DNA of 64,000 bases from CANIGN01 sp041391385 (GCA_041391385.1 JAWKOD010000002.1:434001-498000); one strand, 5' to 3'; positions 42,423 through 52,115 are shown, numbered from the stretch's first letter. Notes: generated by a model from the sequence alone, not told the origin. Numbers and translations are program-made.

Positions 42423-42792
42423 AAAACTTCCCTTTGTGGGACCTGAGCATGTAGATACAAAAGTTCTTGAGAGCTTTCCTTATGAAGGTCCCAAGCAAAA
42501 TGTTGTTTACACAACAAAAGAGTTCTCAGCGGTTTGTCCTTTTTCTGGATTACCAGACATATCAACTGTTGAAGTTGAATATATTCCAAACAAATCCTGC
42601 GTAGAGCTTAAGTCCCTTAAGTATTACTTCATGAGTTATCGCAATGTGGGAATTTACCAAGAAGCGGTAACGGCTAAGCTTTACCAAGATCTCTATAAAG
42701 TCCTGGAGCCACATTTTTTAAGAATCAAAACTTATTACAACACACGCGGCGGTATCGATGCCGTTTGCGAAGTCCGCTCCGATAAGCAATAA
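42403..42792 (+). CDS. queF: preQ0 reductase QueF (unimodular)
   Basis: NADPH-dependent reduction of the preQ0 nitrile to preQ1. 129 residues, the short unimodular (YkvM) type. Catalytic Cys45 in FSAVCPFSGLPD and the ELKSLKYYF motif are kept. The start at 42403 overlaps queC by 20 bp; an ATG three codons earlier is possible. Last gene of the que operon; repeat copy 3 follows. Tgt and QueA, needed to insert preQ1 into tRNA, are not in this window. Confidence 0.96.
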   Translation: MAEAEGRKLPFVGPEHVDTKVLESFPYEGPKQNVVYTTKEFSAVCPFSGLPDISTVEVEYIPNKSCVELKSLKYYFMSYRNVGIYQEAVTAKLYQDLYKVLEPHFLRIKTYYNTRGGIDAVCEVRSDKQ

Positions 42793-42909
42793 AAGGTGCC
42801 TAGCTCTTTTCTCCACACACCTGGATACTTTCTCCATAAAATGGTCAAAAGGTAGCGGGTGTTTGCAAAAAGGTAGCGGGTGCACGTAAAAAGTAACTAG
42901 GTACCTTTT
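42791..42909. repeat. Convergent-junction repeat, copy 3
   Basis: AAAAGGTGCCTAG (42791-42803) pairs with CTAGGTACCTTTT (42897-42909; one G-T wobble) as outer arms. Between them AAAAGGTAGCGGGTG occurs twice (from 42848 and 42869), the reverse complement of the CCCGCTACCTTTT block of copies 1 and 2. The element starts directly at the queF stop and ends at the Dcp stop, so all three family members sit between convergent genes. Confidence 0.7.
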
Positions 42910-45032
42910 TACATAAAGCCGTTGGCTCTTAGGAGAGCGTCCACAGAGGGGTCTCTTCCGCGAAAGAGTCTATAGGCTTCTGCTGGATCCATCGTGTTTC
43001 CGATGGAAAAAATATACTCTCGTAACTTCTTGGCTATTTTGGGGTTGTAGTAATCTTTTGTTTCAGTGAAGGCTTCAAAAGCGTCTTTTTCTAAAACTTG
43101 AGCCCAGAGGTAACTGTAGTATCCCGCAGAATAGCCACCCGAAAAGATATGCCCAAAGTGAGGTATGCGGTGTCGCATGACAATCTCACTCGGCATTCCA
43201 ATTTCTTTGAGGGTAGCAGCTTCAAACTTTTTAGGATCAATATCTTTTGCAGTGCTCATATGGAGCTTCATATCTACAATGGCTGATGCGAGGTATTCGA
43301 CTTTGTCAAAGCCGCTGTTGAAGGTTCTGGCATTTTGAATTTTTTTAACAAGTTCTTGAGGGATAACTTTTCCATTTTTATCCTTTAAGAATTTCATGAC
43401 TTCTGGAGTGAGAAGCCAGTTTTCATAAACTTGTGAAGGGAATTCGACAAAGTCTCGGTAGGTTTCGGTCCCGGAGAGGGACTCATAAGTTACATTTGAG
43501 CTCAGTCCATGGATGGCGTGCCCAAACTCGTGAAACATGGTAACGGCATCATCCCAGGAAAGAAGTGTCTCACCGTTGGTACTCGGCACAAAATTAGAAT
43601 TGTTTGAAACCAATGTTTTGATGTCTTTTCCGCCCATGCGAGATTGCTCTCTGTAGGCACTCATCCAAGCTCCAGATTGTTTTCCTGGTCGAGCGAAGGG
43701 ATCAAAATACCAAAGCCCTACAAAATTTTTATTTTTATCTAAGACCTTATAAACACTCATTGTGGGATGAAAAACGGGAACGTCTTTGACTTCTTCGAAG
43801 TAAAGCTCAAAAACTTTTCCAGCAACCCAAAACATGGCATTGCGAATGTTTTCAAGACTGAGGTAAGGCTTCACGAGGTTAAAGTCGATATCGTATTTCG
43901 ATTGGCGAAGCTTTTCTGCAAAGTAACGATAATCCCAAGGGGCAATTTTAAAAGCTTTGATTTTTAACTGAGCCGCTTCTGCATCTGCAAGCGCTTGCAT
44001 TTCTTGTACATCTTTATGAACTTGAGCAATCGCTGGCTTCCAGACCTTAAGCATGAGGTCCATGGCGGCCTCTGGTTTTTGTGCCATGGTGTCGCTTAGG
44101 CTCATGTGAGCATAAGAAGGAAAGCCCATGAGCTTAGCTTTTTGAGTTCTTAAATTTAGAATTTTGGTGACAATTTTATTGTTATTTGAGGAGTTTTTGT
44201 TGTCTCCGCGATGAGTCCATTTGTAAAAAGCTTTTTCTCTCAAATCTCTATTGGGAGAGTCCGTAAGTACGGGGTCCATAAAAGAGCGCGTATTTGCAAT
44301 GACCCATTTTCCTTTAAGTTTTAAACGCTTTGCCTCAGATAAGGCATCGTTGATGATGGATTGAGGAAGACCTTTGAGTTCTTTTATGTCTTTAACAACT
44401 AAGTAATCGTTTTCTTCATCTGCTAATTGGTTTTGTGCAAATTGGGTTGTGAGCTTTGAAAGTTCCTGATTGATTTTAGAGACTTTTGTCTTTTGGGTGG
44501 GATTTAGTTTGGCTCCTCCCAGAACAAATTGAGTATAAGTAACACGAACAAGTCGTTGAGATTCTGCATCTAGTTTTTTAAAGTCTTTAGATTGGTAAAC
44601 ACTTTCTATACGTTTAAAGAGTTTGCTGTTTTGTGAGATTTTATCGGTATAAGCAGAAAGTTTTGGATTCATTTGAGTTTCAATTTTACGCAGTTCTGGG
44701 GTGCTTAAGGAGCCACTCCAAACTTCATAGATTGTTTTTACTCGCGAAAGGGTGTCGCCTGATTCTTGAAGAGGAATAAAGGTGTTTTCAAAAGTAGGGC
44801 TTTCTGGGTTATTTGCAATAGCGGCTATTTCTAAAAGTCCTTCGGCCATGGCAGCCTCAAGTGCCTTGGGGAGCTCTGAAACCTGTACCTTATCAAAAGG
44901 GGGAAGTCCTCCGTAGGGTCCCTGCCAAGGTGTTAGAAGAATGTTTTGATTGCTAGGCTTCTTGGCTTTGGCTGCGGATTGGTTTGTAAAAAGCATACAG
45001 AGACTCCCTATGATAAAGAAAATTCTTTTCAT
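42909..45032 (-). CDS. dcp: Exported M3-family peptidyl-dipeptidase (Dcp-like)
   Basis: Zn metallopeptidase that releases C-terminal dipeptides from oligopeptides. 707 residues from the ATG at 45032, which begins a signal peptide (MKRIFFIIGSLCMLFTNQSAAKA); a start 7 codons upstream only adds polar residues. The M3 fold is marked by HEFGHAIH (residues 501-508) and by the downstream EFPSQVYENW and FSGGYSAGYYSYLW motifs. Export suggests work in the periplasm or outside the cell, useful for digesting proteins. The 3' end abuts repeat copy 3. Confidence 0.93.
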   Translation of the reverse strand: MKRIFFIIGSLCMLFTNQSAAKAKKPSNQNILLTPWQGPYGGLPPFDKVQVSELPKALEAAMAEGLLEIAAIANNPESPTFENTFIPLQESGDTLSRVKTIYEVWSGSLSTPELRKIETQMNPKLSAYTDKISQNSKLFKRIESVYQSKDFKKLDAESQRLVRVTYTQFVLGGAKLNPTQKTKVSKINQELSKLTTQFAQNQLADEENDYLVVKDIKELKGLPQSIINDALSEAKRLKLKGKWVIANTRSFMDPVLTDSPNRDLREKAFYKWTHRGDNKNSSNNNKIVTKILNLRTQKAKLMGFPSYAHMSLSDTMAQKPEAAMDLMLKVWKPAIAQVHKDVQEMQALADAEAAQLKIKAFKIAPWDYRYFAEKLRQSKYDIDFNLVKPYLSLENIRNAMFWVAGKVFELYFEEVKDVPVFHPTMSVYKVLDKNKNFVGLWYFDPFARPGKQSGAWMSAYREQSRMGGKDIKTLVSNNSNFVPSTNGETLLSWDDAVTMFHEFGHAIHGLSSNVTYESLSGTETYRDFVEFPSQVYENWLLTPEVMKFLKDKNGKVIPQELVKKIQNARTFNSGFDKVEYLASAIVDMKLHMSTAKDIDPKKFEAATLKEIGMPSEIVMRHRIPHFGHIFSGGYSAGYYSYLWAQVLEKDAFEAFTETKDYYNPKIAKKLREYIFSIGNTMDPAEAYRLFRGRDPSVDALLRANGFM

Positions 45033-45091
45033 TCGGGATTTAAAATGGCGCAAATCGTGGTTGCTTGCAATGGGTTTTAAAAAGCAAAAAT

Positions 45092-45124
45092 GCCCGCATC
45101 ACTGTTAAGTGAGTGCGGGCTCTT
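45092..45124. terminator. Bidirectional intrinsic terminator
   Basis: GCCCGCAtcactGTTAagtgaGTGCGGGC forms a strong stem (GCCCGCA with TGCGGGC outside ACTCA-like inner pairs), flanked by TCTTTTAT on the plus strand and by ATTTTTGC on the minus strand. It lies 24 bp beyond the stop of the lipoprotein gene on the minus strand and upstream of Dcp. Confidence 0.9.
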
Positions 45125-45143
45125 TTATTCTATGGAGTCTAAA

Positions 45144-45752
45144 TTAGACGCCAAGAGGAAGAATAGGGGGATTTACTTCTTCTTCAGAAATGGGAGTGTT
45201 CTGCTCGATGAAAATAGCTAAATCGTCGAGCTTTTTAGTTAAAAACTCATTCGAACAACTTAGAGTACTTTGTTTGCCTTCAGAAAGGCTAGACTCCGCT
45301 CCAGCTTCAACTCGTTTATTGTCTTGTTCTCTAATTGTTGAGATTTGAACAAGAATTGCGTTGATTTTATTTGTACAGGCTTCTGCACTTTTTAAGCTTT
45401 CTGTACAATCAATCACTTCTTTTTCAGATTGATCGCCAGCGTCAAGAATTCGAATCATTGTTGGATTTTTTGTAACTTCAAATTGAGTATTGATACCTTT
45501 GTCTGATCTAAAGTTTACGACGTTTTCGTTTTCGCCCATCCAAGAAATTCGAACATTATAATCCCAACCGGTTACCTCAACCGATGTGGAGGCGTCTTCT
45601 TCGGCAGTGTTGAGCTTGCTGCAGCTTTCAGAAATTCCAAAAGCGTCTACTCCGCCATTATCTTTCTTGTCTGCGTTCTTACCGCAAGAACTGAGTACGG
45701 TGATTGCAGCTACAAGGGCTGTTGCACCGAGTGTATGTGTGAACTTTTTCAT
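45144..45752 (-). CDS. Hypothetical lipoprotein
   Basis: A 202-residue protein with a classic lipobox VLSSC (Cys23) after a basic start, and AAGGAG about 11 bases upstream of the ATG. The mature part contains four further Cys (ESCSKL, IDCTES, EACTNK, LSCSNE) that could form two disulfides, and a Pro-rich end. No known family. Single gene with its own strong terminator. Confidence 0.75.
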   Translation of the reverse strand: MKKFTHTLGATALVAAITVLSSCGKNADKKDNGGVDAFGISESCSKLNTAEEDASTSVEVTGWDYNVRISWMGENENVVNFRSDKGINTQFEVTKNPTMIRILDAGDQSEKEVIDCTESLKSAEACTNKINAILVQISTIREQDNKRVEAGAESSLSEGKQSTLSCSNEFLTKKLDDLAIFIEQNTPISEEEVNPPILPLGV

Positions 45753-45895
45753 AAATTGAGGATCTCCTTCTAAAATTCAAGTGAAGCTGATGCAAGGGGT
45801 GTTCCAAGTCTGCTTAGGCCTTAGGGACTTGTTTGAGTCTAGATCTGTTTAAAAGCTCTACAGTTTTGGCTAGCAATTTTTGTCTTTTTTTAGAT

Positions 45896-46297
45896 TTAAG
45901 GCAGGAAACGATCTTTCCATTCGGAAGGGAGCGGGGGGCAGGTGTCATATTTACCAAATATTTTATAGCGGTACTTAGCTACTAGATTGTAATAAATATT
46001 GAGTAAAAATAGAGGTGTTAATTGAGAGGCTAAGTCTAAAGTTTTTGATGTGGATAAGTCGTGAATAATTTTTCGAATGGCTTCTCCGCGGTAGAAAAGG
46101 CCCTCTTCGTTTTCATATATCACAGAGTCAATATCTTTAACTTGAGGGTTGTTAAGAGCCAGTTTTGAATAGTTCTCGCCGCCAATTGGGGAGAGCTTTA
46201 AGAGTTTGTTTTTATCTTGAGATACAACCCATTTAATAAAGTTGTTACAAAGAACACACACATCGTCGTAATAGATGATTTTCTTAGGGAGCCCCAC
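45896..46297 (-). CDS. DCC-family thiol-disulfide oxidoreductase-like protein
   Basis: A 133-residue protein of the DCC family (DUF393), named after the DxxCxLC motif: YYDDVCVLCNNF here, with Cys14 and Cys17. It has a thioredoxin-like fold, and the C-terminal hydrophobic region (FLLNIYYNLVAKYRYKIFG) matches the family end. It may reduce or exchange disulfides in an unknown substrate. No signal peptide. It lies downstream of the S37 peptidase gene by 46 bp and may share its transcript. Confidence 0.85.
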   Translation of the reverse strand: MGLPKKIIYYDDVCVLCNNFIKWVVSQDKNKLLKLSPIGGENYSKLALNNPQVKDIDSVIYENEEGLFYRGEAIRKIIHDLSTSKTLDLASQLTPLFLLNIYYNLVAKYRYKIFGKYDTCPPLPSEWKDRFLP

Positions 46298-46343
46298 ACT
46301 TTAGAGTATAGGGTCCCCCTGGGTGATTTAATAGTTTAAAGAA

Positions 46344-47756
46344 CTAAAGTTTCATGCGGTGACTTTTTTGAAACTCAAACTCTTTGTTTTCAAGAGTTTG
46401 GAGGCGTCTCTCGGGAACTTTTCCGTCGATCGCTCTTTGACGGTCTCGGGCCATAATGTCTTCATCAACAGGCAAGTTAAGCCAAGTGCGAAGTTTTTGG
46501 TAAGCCAGCGCGTGAGCCTCTCCTTTGAGGTCAATAAATTGGGCCCCATGGTTTTTGCCTGCTACGTCTAGTCGAAGGTTATCGCCTTCTGCTCTCACGT
46601 CTTCATAAGCTCCACCTGTCCAAGGGTCGAATTCACCATATACAAAAAGGATACGTTCGCTTTCAGTTTTGAGCCATTGGCTGACATCGCGCATAGCTAG
46701 AGCATCGTCATAAACAGCGGGGATATCCTTAGGTACATAAGATCCAATTTTAAAAGTTTCCTCAAAGTCGAGTAAATCTAAGATGTTTTCAAGGCTAGTG
46801 GCAGGATTTCCTAACTGCGTTGCAGCTTGGAAGTAATAGGGAACAAAGCCCTCAAGGTCAGAATCTGAGTATCCGCTTGGATCGTTATTTCTAAATAAGA
46901 AGTTAATGTGGTCATCAACATTTGCAGTTGGAGTCGGAACGTTACTGCAGTCAGCTCCTGGGCCGGAGTACTGCCAGTAGGACCAAGGCATTTCAATAAC
47001 AGCATGTTCAAGAGCAATTTCTTTTGAGCCAAGAAGATCAAAGTCACCCTGGACGCGATCCACTATTTTGTCTTTATTTTTAAGAAGAACCTTTTGTGAT
47101 TCTAAAAGATTTTCTCTACAAAAAGCATTCGCTTCGCCACCAATGTGGTCAGAAACTAAAGTTTTATAGCGTTCATCTTCTAGAGAAAAAGAGTGCGGTG
47201 CTACGTGTGCAACCGTTGCATCAATGTCATTGGGATAAAAACGTCGGAAATAAACAGAGGTCATTCCGCCTTTGCTTCGGCCAGTGTTGACCCATTTAGC
47301 GGTGTAAATAGATTTAAGAGCTACAGTAATGCGGTGAAAGTCAGCGGCACTTTGTTCGATATTGTCGAGTGCCCAGTTTTTACTTGAAGGAACAGATTCA
47401 GAAAAGAAGCGATGTTCAACTTGTATTTGGTTTGCATCAAATTCAGATGCGAGAGCAGAAAGCCCTCTGCTAAAAATTGAATAACCACTGGTTTGAAGGA
47501 CCATGGGTCGATCTGAGTTGCGGTGCCATAGAACTAAGCGCTGCGAAAAGACAGCCTGGTTTTCGGGATCAAAATGATCTTCGGGCTGCATGAACTTGAT
47601 ATCAAACACGCGGTAACGTGGGTTGGGTGATGGAATGACTTCAGTCGCTGTAAGGCCTTCAATGGCATCGAGTTGCTCTTTGATGTTTGCATGTGCAGCG
47701 GAACTTACTGAAAATACTAGGAACGCAGTCAATAAAATGGAAAAAAGTGATTTCAC
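46344..47756 (-). CDS. Exported S37-family serine peptidase (tripeptidyl aminopeptidase-like)
   Basis: 470 residues with a signal peptide ending SAAHA-NI. The S37 (Streptomyces PS-10) group releases N-terminal tripeptides. The catalytic elements are TGRSKGGMTS (Ser161 in GxSxG), a late GEFDPWTGG (Asp) and GKNHGAQF (His). The C-terminus is acidic/basic without a membrane segment, so the protein is secreted or periplasmic. With the M3 peptidase nearby it supports extracytoplasmic protein breakdown. Confidence 0.87.
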   Translation of the reverse strand: MKSLFSILLTAFLVFSVSSAAHANIKEQLDAIEGLTATEVIPSPNPRYRVFDIKFMQPEDHFDPENQAVFSQRLVLWHRNSDRPMVLQTSGYSIFSRGLSALASEFDANQIQVEHRFFSESVPSSKNWALDNIEQSAADFHRITVALKSIYTAKWVNTGRSKGGMTSVYFRRFYPNDIDATVAHVAPHSFSLEDERYKTLVSDHIGGEANAFCRENLLESQKVLLKNKDKIVDRVQGDFDLLGSKEIALEHAVIEMPWSYWQYSGPGADCSNVPTPTANVDDHINFLFRNNDPSGYSDSDLEGFVPYYFQAATQLGNPATSLENILDLLDFEETFKIGSYVPKDIPAVYDDALAMRDVSQWLKTESERILFVYGEFDPWTGGAYEDVRAEGDNLRLDVAGKNHGAQFIDLKGEAHALAYQKLRTWLNLPVDEDIMARDRQRAIDGKVPERRLQTLENKEFEFQKSHRMKL

Positions 47757-47839
47757 TCTATATCCCCCTTCTCGGGAATGAACCTAAGCGATGAGTGACT
47801 CAAGTCGCAAGAGGCGTAAGGAGAATTAGGGCTCTATTT

Positions 47840-49048
47840 TTAGGTTAATTCAGGAGAGAATTCAGTCTGTTGCGCTGTTCTATTCTCTTCACGAATTCGC
47901 TGCCCTTTAAAGTAAAAGAGAGTTCCGGCAAGAGATAAAAGGCCTAGGGCGTTGAATGTAAAATAGGATCCTGCATTTTGATACATGTATCCCCCAAGTG
48001 CCGGGCCAATAGAATTACCAATCATAAAAAAACCCGAGGCTCCAAAGTAAGCTCCTTTGAGCCCGGGTTTGGCAAAAGAATCAATAACAATTCCCCAGTT
48101 TGAAAAAGCGAGAACTTCGCCAATGGTTAGAAAAATCATGCAAGCAATAAGCCCAATGGGAGAAGCTCCGACAAAAGCCATAGCCGCAAAGCCGATACTC
48201 ATAAGGACTTGTCCCCAGGTTATTGCACCGACAACGCCCATTTTTTTTGCTGCAAGAGTCGCGGGGTAAAGTCCCAACATGACAGTTATGGAGTTTGCAG
48301 CTAAGAGCCAGGAGAAAGTGCGAATTCCCTGATCGCCAGAAATGTTTCTGAGGTATTGAGGGACGAATGTTTCGATTTGAGAATAAGTAACGCTTAAGAG
48401 AAGGCTACCCAGAACAAAAAGAAGAAAAGCAGTATCGCGACCGAGAATACGAATGCAGTCATTGAAGCGTGCTTTGACTTTAGTTTCTTCAATGACGGGG
48501 TTGTGAGTAAATTTATCAAAGAACAAAAAAGAGATGAAAAACAATAGATAAAGTGAGCCTGTAATATTGAAGGCAAGTGAGAAGTCTCTCATGAGAATAA
48601 TAGCGCCAACAAGGGGGCCCACTGAAGCCCCAACGTTAATGGCAAAATATTGGAGACGAAAGGCTCTTGGCCTGACGTCGATGGGAGTTAAATCTGAGAG
48701 CAAGGCTCTAAGTGAAGTTTGCAAAGCGCCTGTTGAAGAGCCAAGAAGCAAACTGCCAACAGCAAAATGCCAAATAGCTGTTGAGTGAGAAAAAATAAAA
48801 TAACTGAGAGCACAGAAAATGGTTGCTATTAAGAGAACGTGTTTTCTGCCAAACAGGTCAGAGAGGTATCCCCCCATGAAGCCCATGAGAAGACCTGCAG
48901 TTGGATTGAGCCCTACAATGAGTCCCGTAACAGCGGGAGTAGCCGCAAAGTTTTTTTGTAAGTAGATGGAGAGAAAGGGCAAAGATAAAAAGGAGCCGCC
49001 TTTTACAAAGACCGTTGAAAAAAGAATAAAACGAACAAGAGGGCTCAT
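47840..49048 (-). CDS. Major facilitator superfamily transporter
   Basis: 402 residues with 12 predicted membrane helices and the MFS motif A GGYLSDLFGRKHVLL between helices 2 and 3. The N-terminal half resembles drug/solute efflux proteins of the MdtH kind; the substrate cannot be assigned. Its start lies 24 bp after the stop of the cytochrome gene on the same strand, so the two are probably co-transcribed. Confidence 0.88.
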   Translation of the reverse strand: MSPLVRFILFSTVFVKGGSFLSLPFLSIYLQKNFAATPAVTGLIVGLNPTAGLLMGFMGGYLSDLFGRKHVLLIATIFCALSYFIFSHSTAIWHFAVGSLLLGSSTGALQTSLRALLSDLTPIDVRPRAFRLQYFAINVGASVGPLVGAIILMRDFSLAFNITGSLYLLFFISFLFFDKFTHNPVIEETKVKARFNDCIRILGRDTAFLLFVLGSLLLSVTYSQIETFVPQYLRNISGDQGIRTFSWLLAANSITVMLGLYPATLAAKKMGVVGAITWGQVLMSIGFAAMAFVGASPIGLIACMIFLTIGEVLAFSNWGIVIDSFAKPGLKGAYFGASGFFMIGNSIGPALGGYMYQNAGSYFTFNALGLLSLAGTLFYFKGQRIREENRTAQQTEFSPELT

Positions 49049-49071
49049 AAAAAGAGCTTTGTTCTATCTCG

Positions 49072-50675
49072 TTAGAGGGTTTTTAGAAACTCAATTATAT
49101 CCATCTTCTCAGCAACTGAGTAGCGTTCTGAACCATCTGAATTCAATAACATAGAAGTATGGCCTTTGTTGGAAAGACCTTTGCGCTGAGTGTCCACGCG
49201 AGCATGGCCAATTTTTTTCCAATCAACAGGTATTTTATCGCCTGTAGGAAAGCCAACACAGTCAGCATCAAAGTCGCTTAGTTTTTCTGAAGGGCCTTGG
49301 TAAAATACTTTGGGACGTTTATGGGCGGGTGTAAGAACGGCGCATAGGCTAGGAGCGGAGTTGTTATGAAAATAAGGATAGCGAGTAAAAATTCCGACAA
49401 GGGGAGGGGGACGTAGCCTTTTTGTGGAACAATTTTAATATTATGCTTTTGGCTGAGTGCTAATGAGTTTAACTGTCCAGAGAGTTCTTTTATCCCCTCC
49501 CACCTTGCAGAGTCAGTTCCGACATCAATAACGGGTGTGTTTGAGTGGTAAATAATTTCTGTGGTTTGAATAAGCTCCTCAGCGCTTAAAGAAGGGTTTT
49601 CAGTCCAAGCTTTTTCGTAAACGCCGTGGCATCCTGCACAGTTTGAGCGGAAAAGTTTTTCCCCACGCATAGCACTTGCAAGTTGGATGGATTCTGCCGG
49701 AAAAAAATCGCTCCATTTGGGAGCCTCAGTGTGTTCAATGGCGCGGGTCATGTCTTCTATTGTTGAATAGTTGTCGTCAATCCAAGCATCTAATGTTTTG
49801 AGATCAGCTCCTCTGCCAATTTCATTCCACATTATGTTTGTGATGACGGGATTCCCGCTCACTATGCTTCCGTCGCTTAGCCAGCGATTTTTATATTTTA
49901 CGTTCCACCATACGGCGGGTTTAGAGTCGGCTCGGTTTTTGTCTAATTCGTGATGACGTGGAAAAAGTTCATAGAATTGATTTTTTGTTGCCCAGGCGTT
50001 TCTATTACGAGTTGAAAGGCTTCTTCCCACATGTGCAAGAGAGGTATCAAGACCCAATGCGAGTGGAGTTGTTGCACGAACGGATTCAAGTGCACCTTTG
50101 GCGTTGTGATACATTCTTCTTTCGTCATTTGTTGCACCTGTAGCGGCTTGAAAAAGAAGTGAGGGCGCTAATGGGAGAACTTGCTTTGCGAGTACGAAGG
50201 TTCTGTTTGCGCGGATCCCTTTGTTCGGAAGACCCAAAATACTTTTTCCTAGAAATTGTCCTGCATGACAAGAGCTACAACCAAAAGTCAGGCCATCGCC
50301 CAGTGGAGAGTGAATGAGGGTAACTCCCAGAGGTTGCTCGGGTTCCCAATCTTGGGGTTTCGGAATAGCATAAATACCAGTCTCGTTTTCATTAAAGTTA
50401 ACAAGGCCCATCCATTTATAAAAACCTTTAAGGTCATGAATTTTGAATACGGCTTCGCTAAGACCAAGAAAAAGTTTTTTAAGAGGGTTATTGTTTTCGG
50501 CAGCTAGAAAGTTTTTAAAAGGTTCGGCGGGAACTAGGATGGGTGTGTTCTTTATGGGATAGGTGATGAGCGCAGATTTTCCTCTTTCAATTGCAGCTTC
50601 TAGGTTTTCTCGTTCAGAGGCTTGGATCGAGAGAGATAAAAGGAAAAGTACACTTAAGAGAAAAGCTTGAAGCAT
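49072..50675 (-). pseudogene. Diheme cytochrome c, split by a one-base deletion in a C run
   Basis: Exported cytochrome with signal peptide (ends SIQAS) and two heme c sites: CSSCH (Cys133, Cys136, His137) and CAGCH (Cys346, Cys349, His350). At 49401-49410, in a CCCCC-T-CCCC stretch on the minus strand, one C appears to be missing. The current frame reads through 45 hydrophobic but unrelated codons and stops at 49278; the other frame continues without a stop as PPLVGIFTRYPYFHN, LCAVLTPAHKRP, CVGFPTGDKIP and AEKMDIIEFLKTL to a TAA at 49072. The restored protein has 534 residues. The last part probably binds further heme-edge or substrate residues. The MFS gene follows 24 bp later. Confidence 0.87.
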
Positions 50676-50729
50676 CTACTCTTATATTGCTTTTACTTTG
50701 TGCTTATATCCCCATGAGAGGTGTCAAAA

Positions 50730-51290
50730 TTATGTTCCTTTAAGGATCTCTCGCTTAAAACGTTCGCTGGGAGGAGACGCTCCGAGCCAGGCTCGAATGA
50801 AAAACTTTCCAAACTCAGCGCCTTCAAAGCTTAAACTCTTTCCTCCGGGAATGGCGATAATTGTTTGAGTGGGAAGAAAAGTGAAGTTAATCGTTTCGCC
50901 ATCTTTAATATCTGGAATTGAAGTTAAGAGCTTTTCCATGCTTGAGCTAAGCTCGTCGCAATAGTTTGGGCAATTTTCATTAAAGGTATCTCTGAAGCCA
51001 TCTTGAACTTCTTTTGCGTCGAGATTTCTTAAGAATTTCATTTCAGCAAATTTAGTTTCTTTAGAGGAGATTATTTCTAAGGAGTCTTTTGTTGGTTTTT
51101 TAAGATAAAGAGCCAAGCGATAAATATCGAAAATAAATCTGCGGTGTATTCCAATTCCATTAAGCTGAAGGACTTCGCCATTGATTTCTTTGTATGTAAT
51201 AGATGAGCTGCGGTGAGCTAACTTTTCGATGCGTCCGACTGCCTGCAAGCTTAATCCTATAAAAAAAAGAGAACTCAGAAAACGCTTCAC
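50730..51290 (-). CDS. Chalcone-isomerase-like exported protein
   Basis: 186 residues with a signal peptide (ends SLQAVG) and the chalcone-isomerase-like domain: LNGIGIHRRFIFDIYRLALYL at the start, GFRDTFNENCPN in the middle, and FGKFFIRAWLGASPPSERFK at the end. In bacteria this fold is usually non-catalytic and periplasmic, and its role is unclear. Two Cys (NCPNYC) sit in the middle. Monocistronic. Confidence 0.85.
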   Translation of the reverse strand: MKRFLSSLFFIGLSLQAVGRIEKLAHRSSSITYKEINGEVLQLNGIGIHRRFIFDIYRLALYLKKPTKDSLEIISSKETKFAEMKFLRNLDAKEVQDGFRDTFNENCPNYCDELSSSMEKLLTSIPDIKDGETINFTFLPTQTIIAIPGGKSLSFEGAEFGKFFIRAWLGASPPSERFKREILKGT

Positions 51291-51350
51291 ATCTAAGAGT
51301 ATAGCTTCTGAATTTCAATAAAGCTCTTTTTTGAAATTGCGTATTGAAAT

Positions 51351-52115
51351 CTAGCTTTGAAGTTTTGCCACGACTCGCTTATATGACCACACACTTAAAA
51401 TCAGCGTAAAGAGGATAAGGGCAGACATGTGAAACAAAAAATCTTGAAGGTTCACACGGCCCCATGCACTCATCTGAATGAGGCGCACTCCGTGATAAAA
51501 AGGCGAAATTAAAATTATTTTAGCAACAATTGGATTGCTTATAGGGAAAAATACACCCGATAGAAAGTATATGGGGGCAATTAAAAAAGAGTAAACAATT
51601 TGGAATTGATTGATATTGCGCACATAACCAGAGGCAATAAGACCAATAGCCCCACAAGGAAGTGCAATCAGCCCACCTAAAAGGGGAATCCAAAGGAGCG
51701 AGATAGGTGAAAGTAAAATTTTAAAGCAGAGCAGAACGAGGCTTACGCCTAAGCCCATAACTGTGCCCTTGATAAATAGCCATATCATTTCTCCAATAAA
51801 AATTTCTTTAATTCCAATAGGAGTAGTGAGCATAGCCTTAAATACATTTTCAAAAGTGAGTCGGATATAAAACCCGTAACTACTTTCAAAAAAAGAAGTA
51901 AAAAGAGCTGTTGTAGCAATGAGTCCAGGGCCTAGGAACTCTGTGTAACTAAGCCCGTCTATTCGTTGAATGTAGCCACCAAGACCAAGTCCAAGTGAAA
52001 TCAATAAGAAAAGGGGATCTGCCACTGAGGGAGAAGTGTTTGCAATAAGGTCTTTTTTGTAAACGGTCCAGTTTCTACGAACAACTTGTAAGCTTAAAAG
52101 AAGAGACTCAATCAT
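51351..52115 (-). CDS. ABC-2 family exporter permease
   Basis: 254 residues from the ATG at 52115 with six predicted membrane helices and the NodJ-like pattern SPSVADPLFLLISLG, GLIATTALFTSFFESSYGFY and the late YFLSGVFFPIS (ABC-2 signature). It overlaps the stop of the ATPase gene by 8 bp, so both are translated together. An upstream start at 52154 lies within the ATPase gene. Substrate unknown: lipid, polysaccharide or drug. Confidence 0.87.
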   Translation of the reverse strand: MIESLLLSLQVVRRNWTVYKKDLIANTSPSVADPLFLLISLGLGLGGYIQRIDGLSYTEFLGPGLIATTALFTSFFESSYGFYIRLTFENVFKAMLTTPIGIKEIFIGEMIWLFIKGTVMGLGVSLVLLCFKILLSPISLLWIPLLGGLIALPCGAIGLIASGYVRNINQFQIVYSFLIAPIYFLSGVFFPISNPIVAKIILISPFYHGVRLIQMSAWGRVNLQDFLFHMSALILFTLILSVWSYKRVVAKLQS

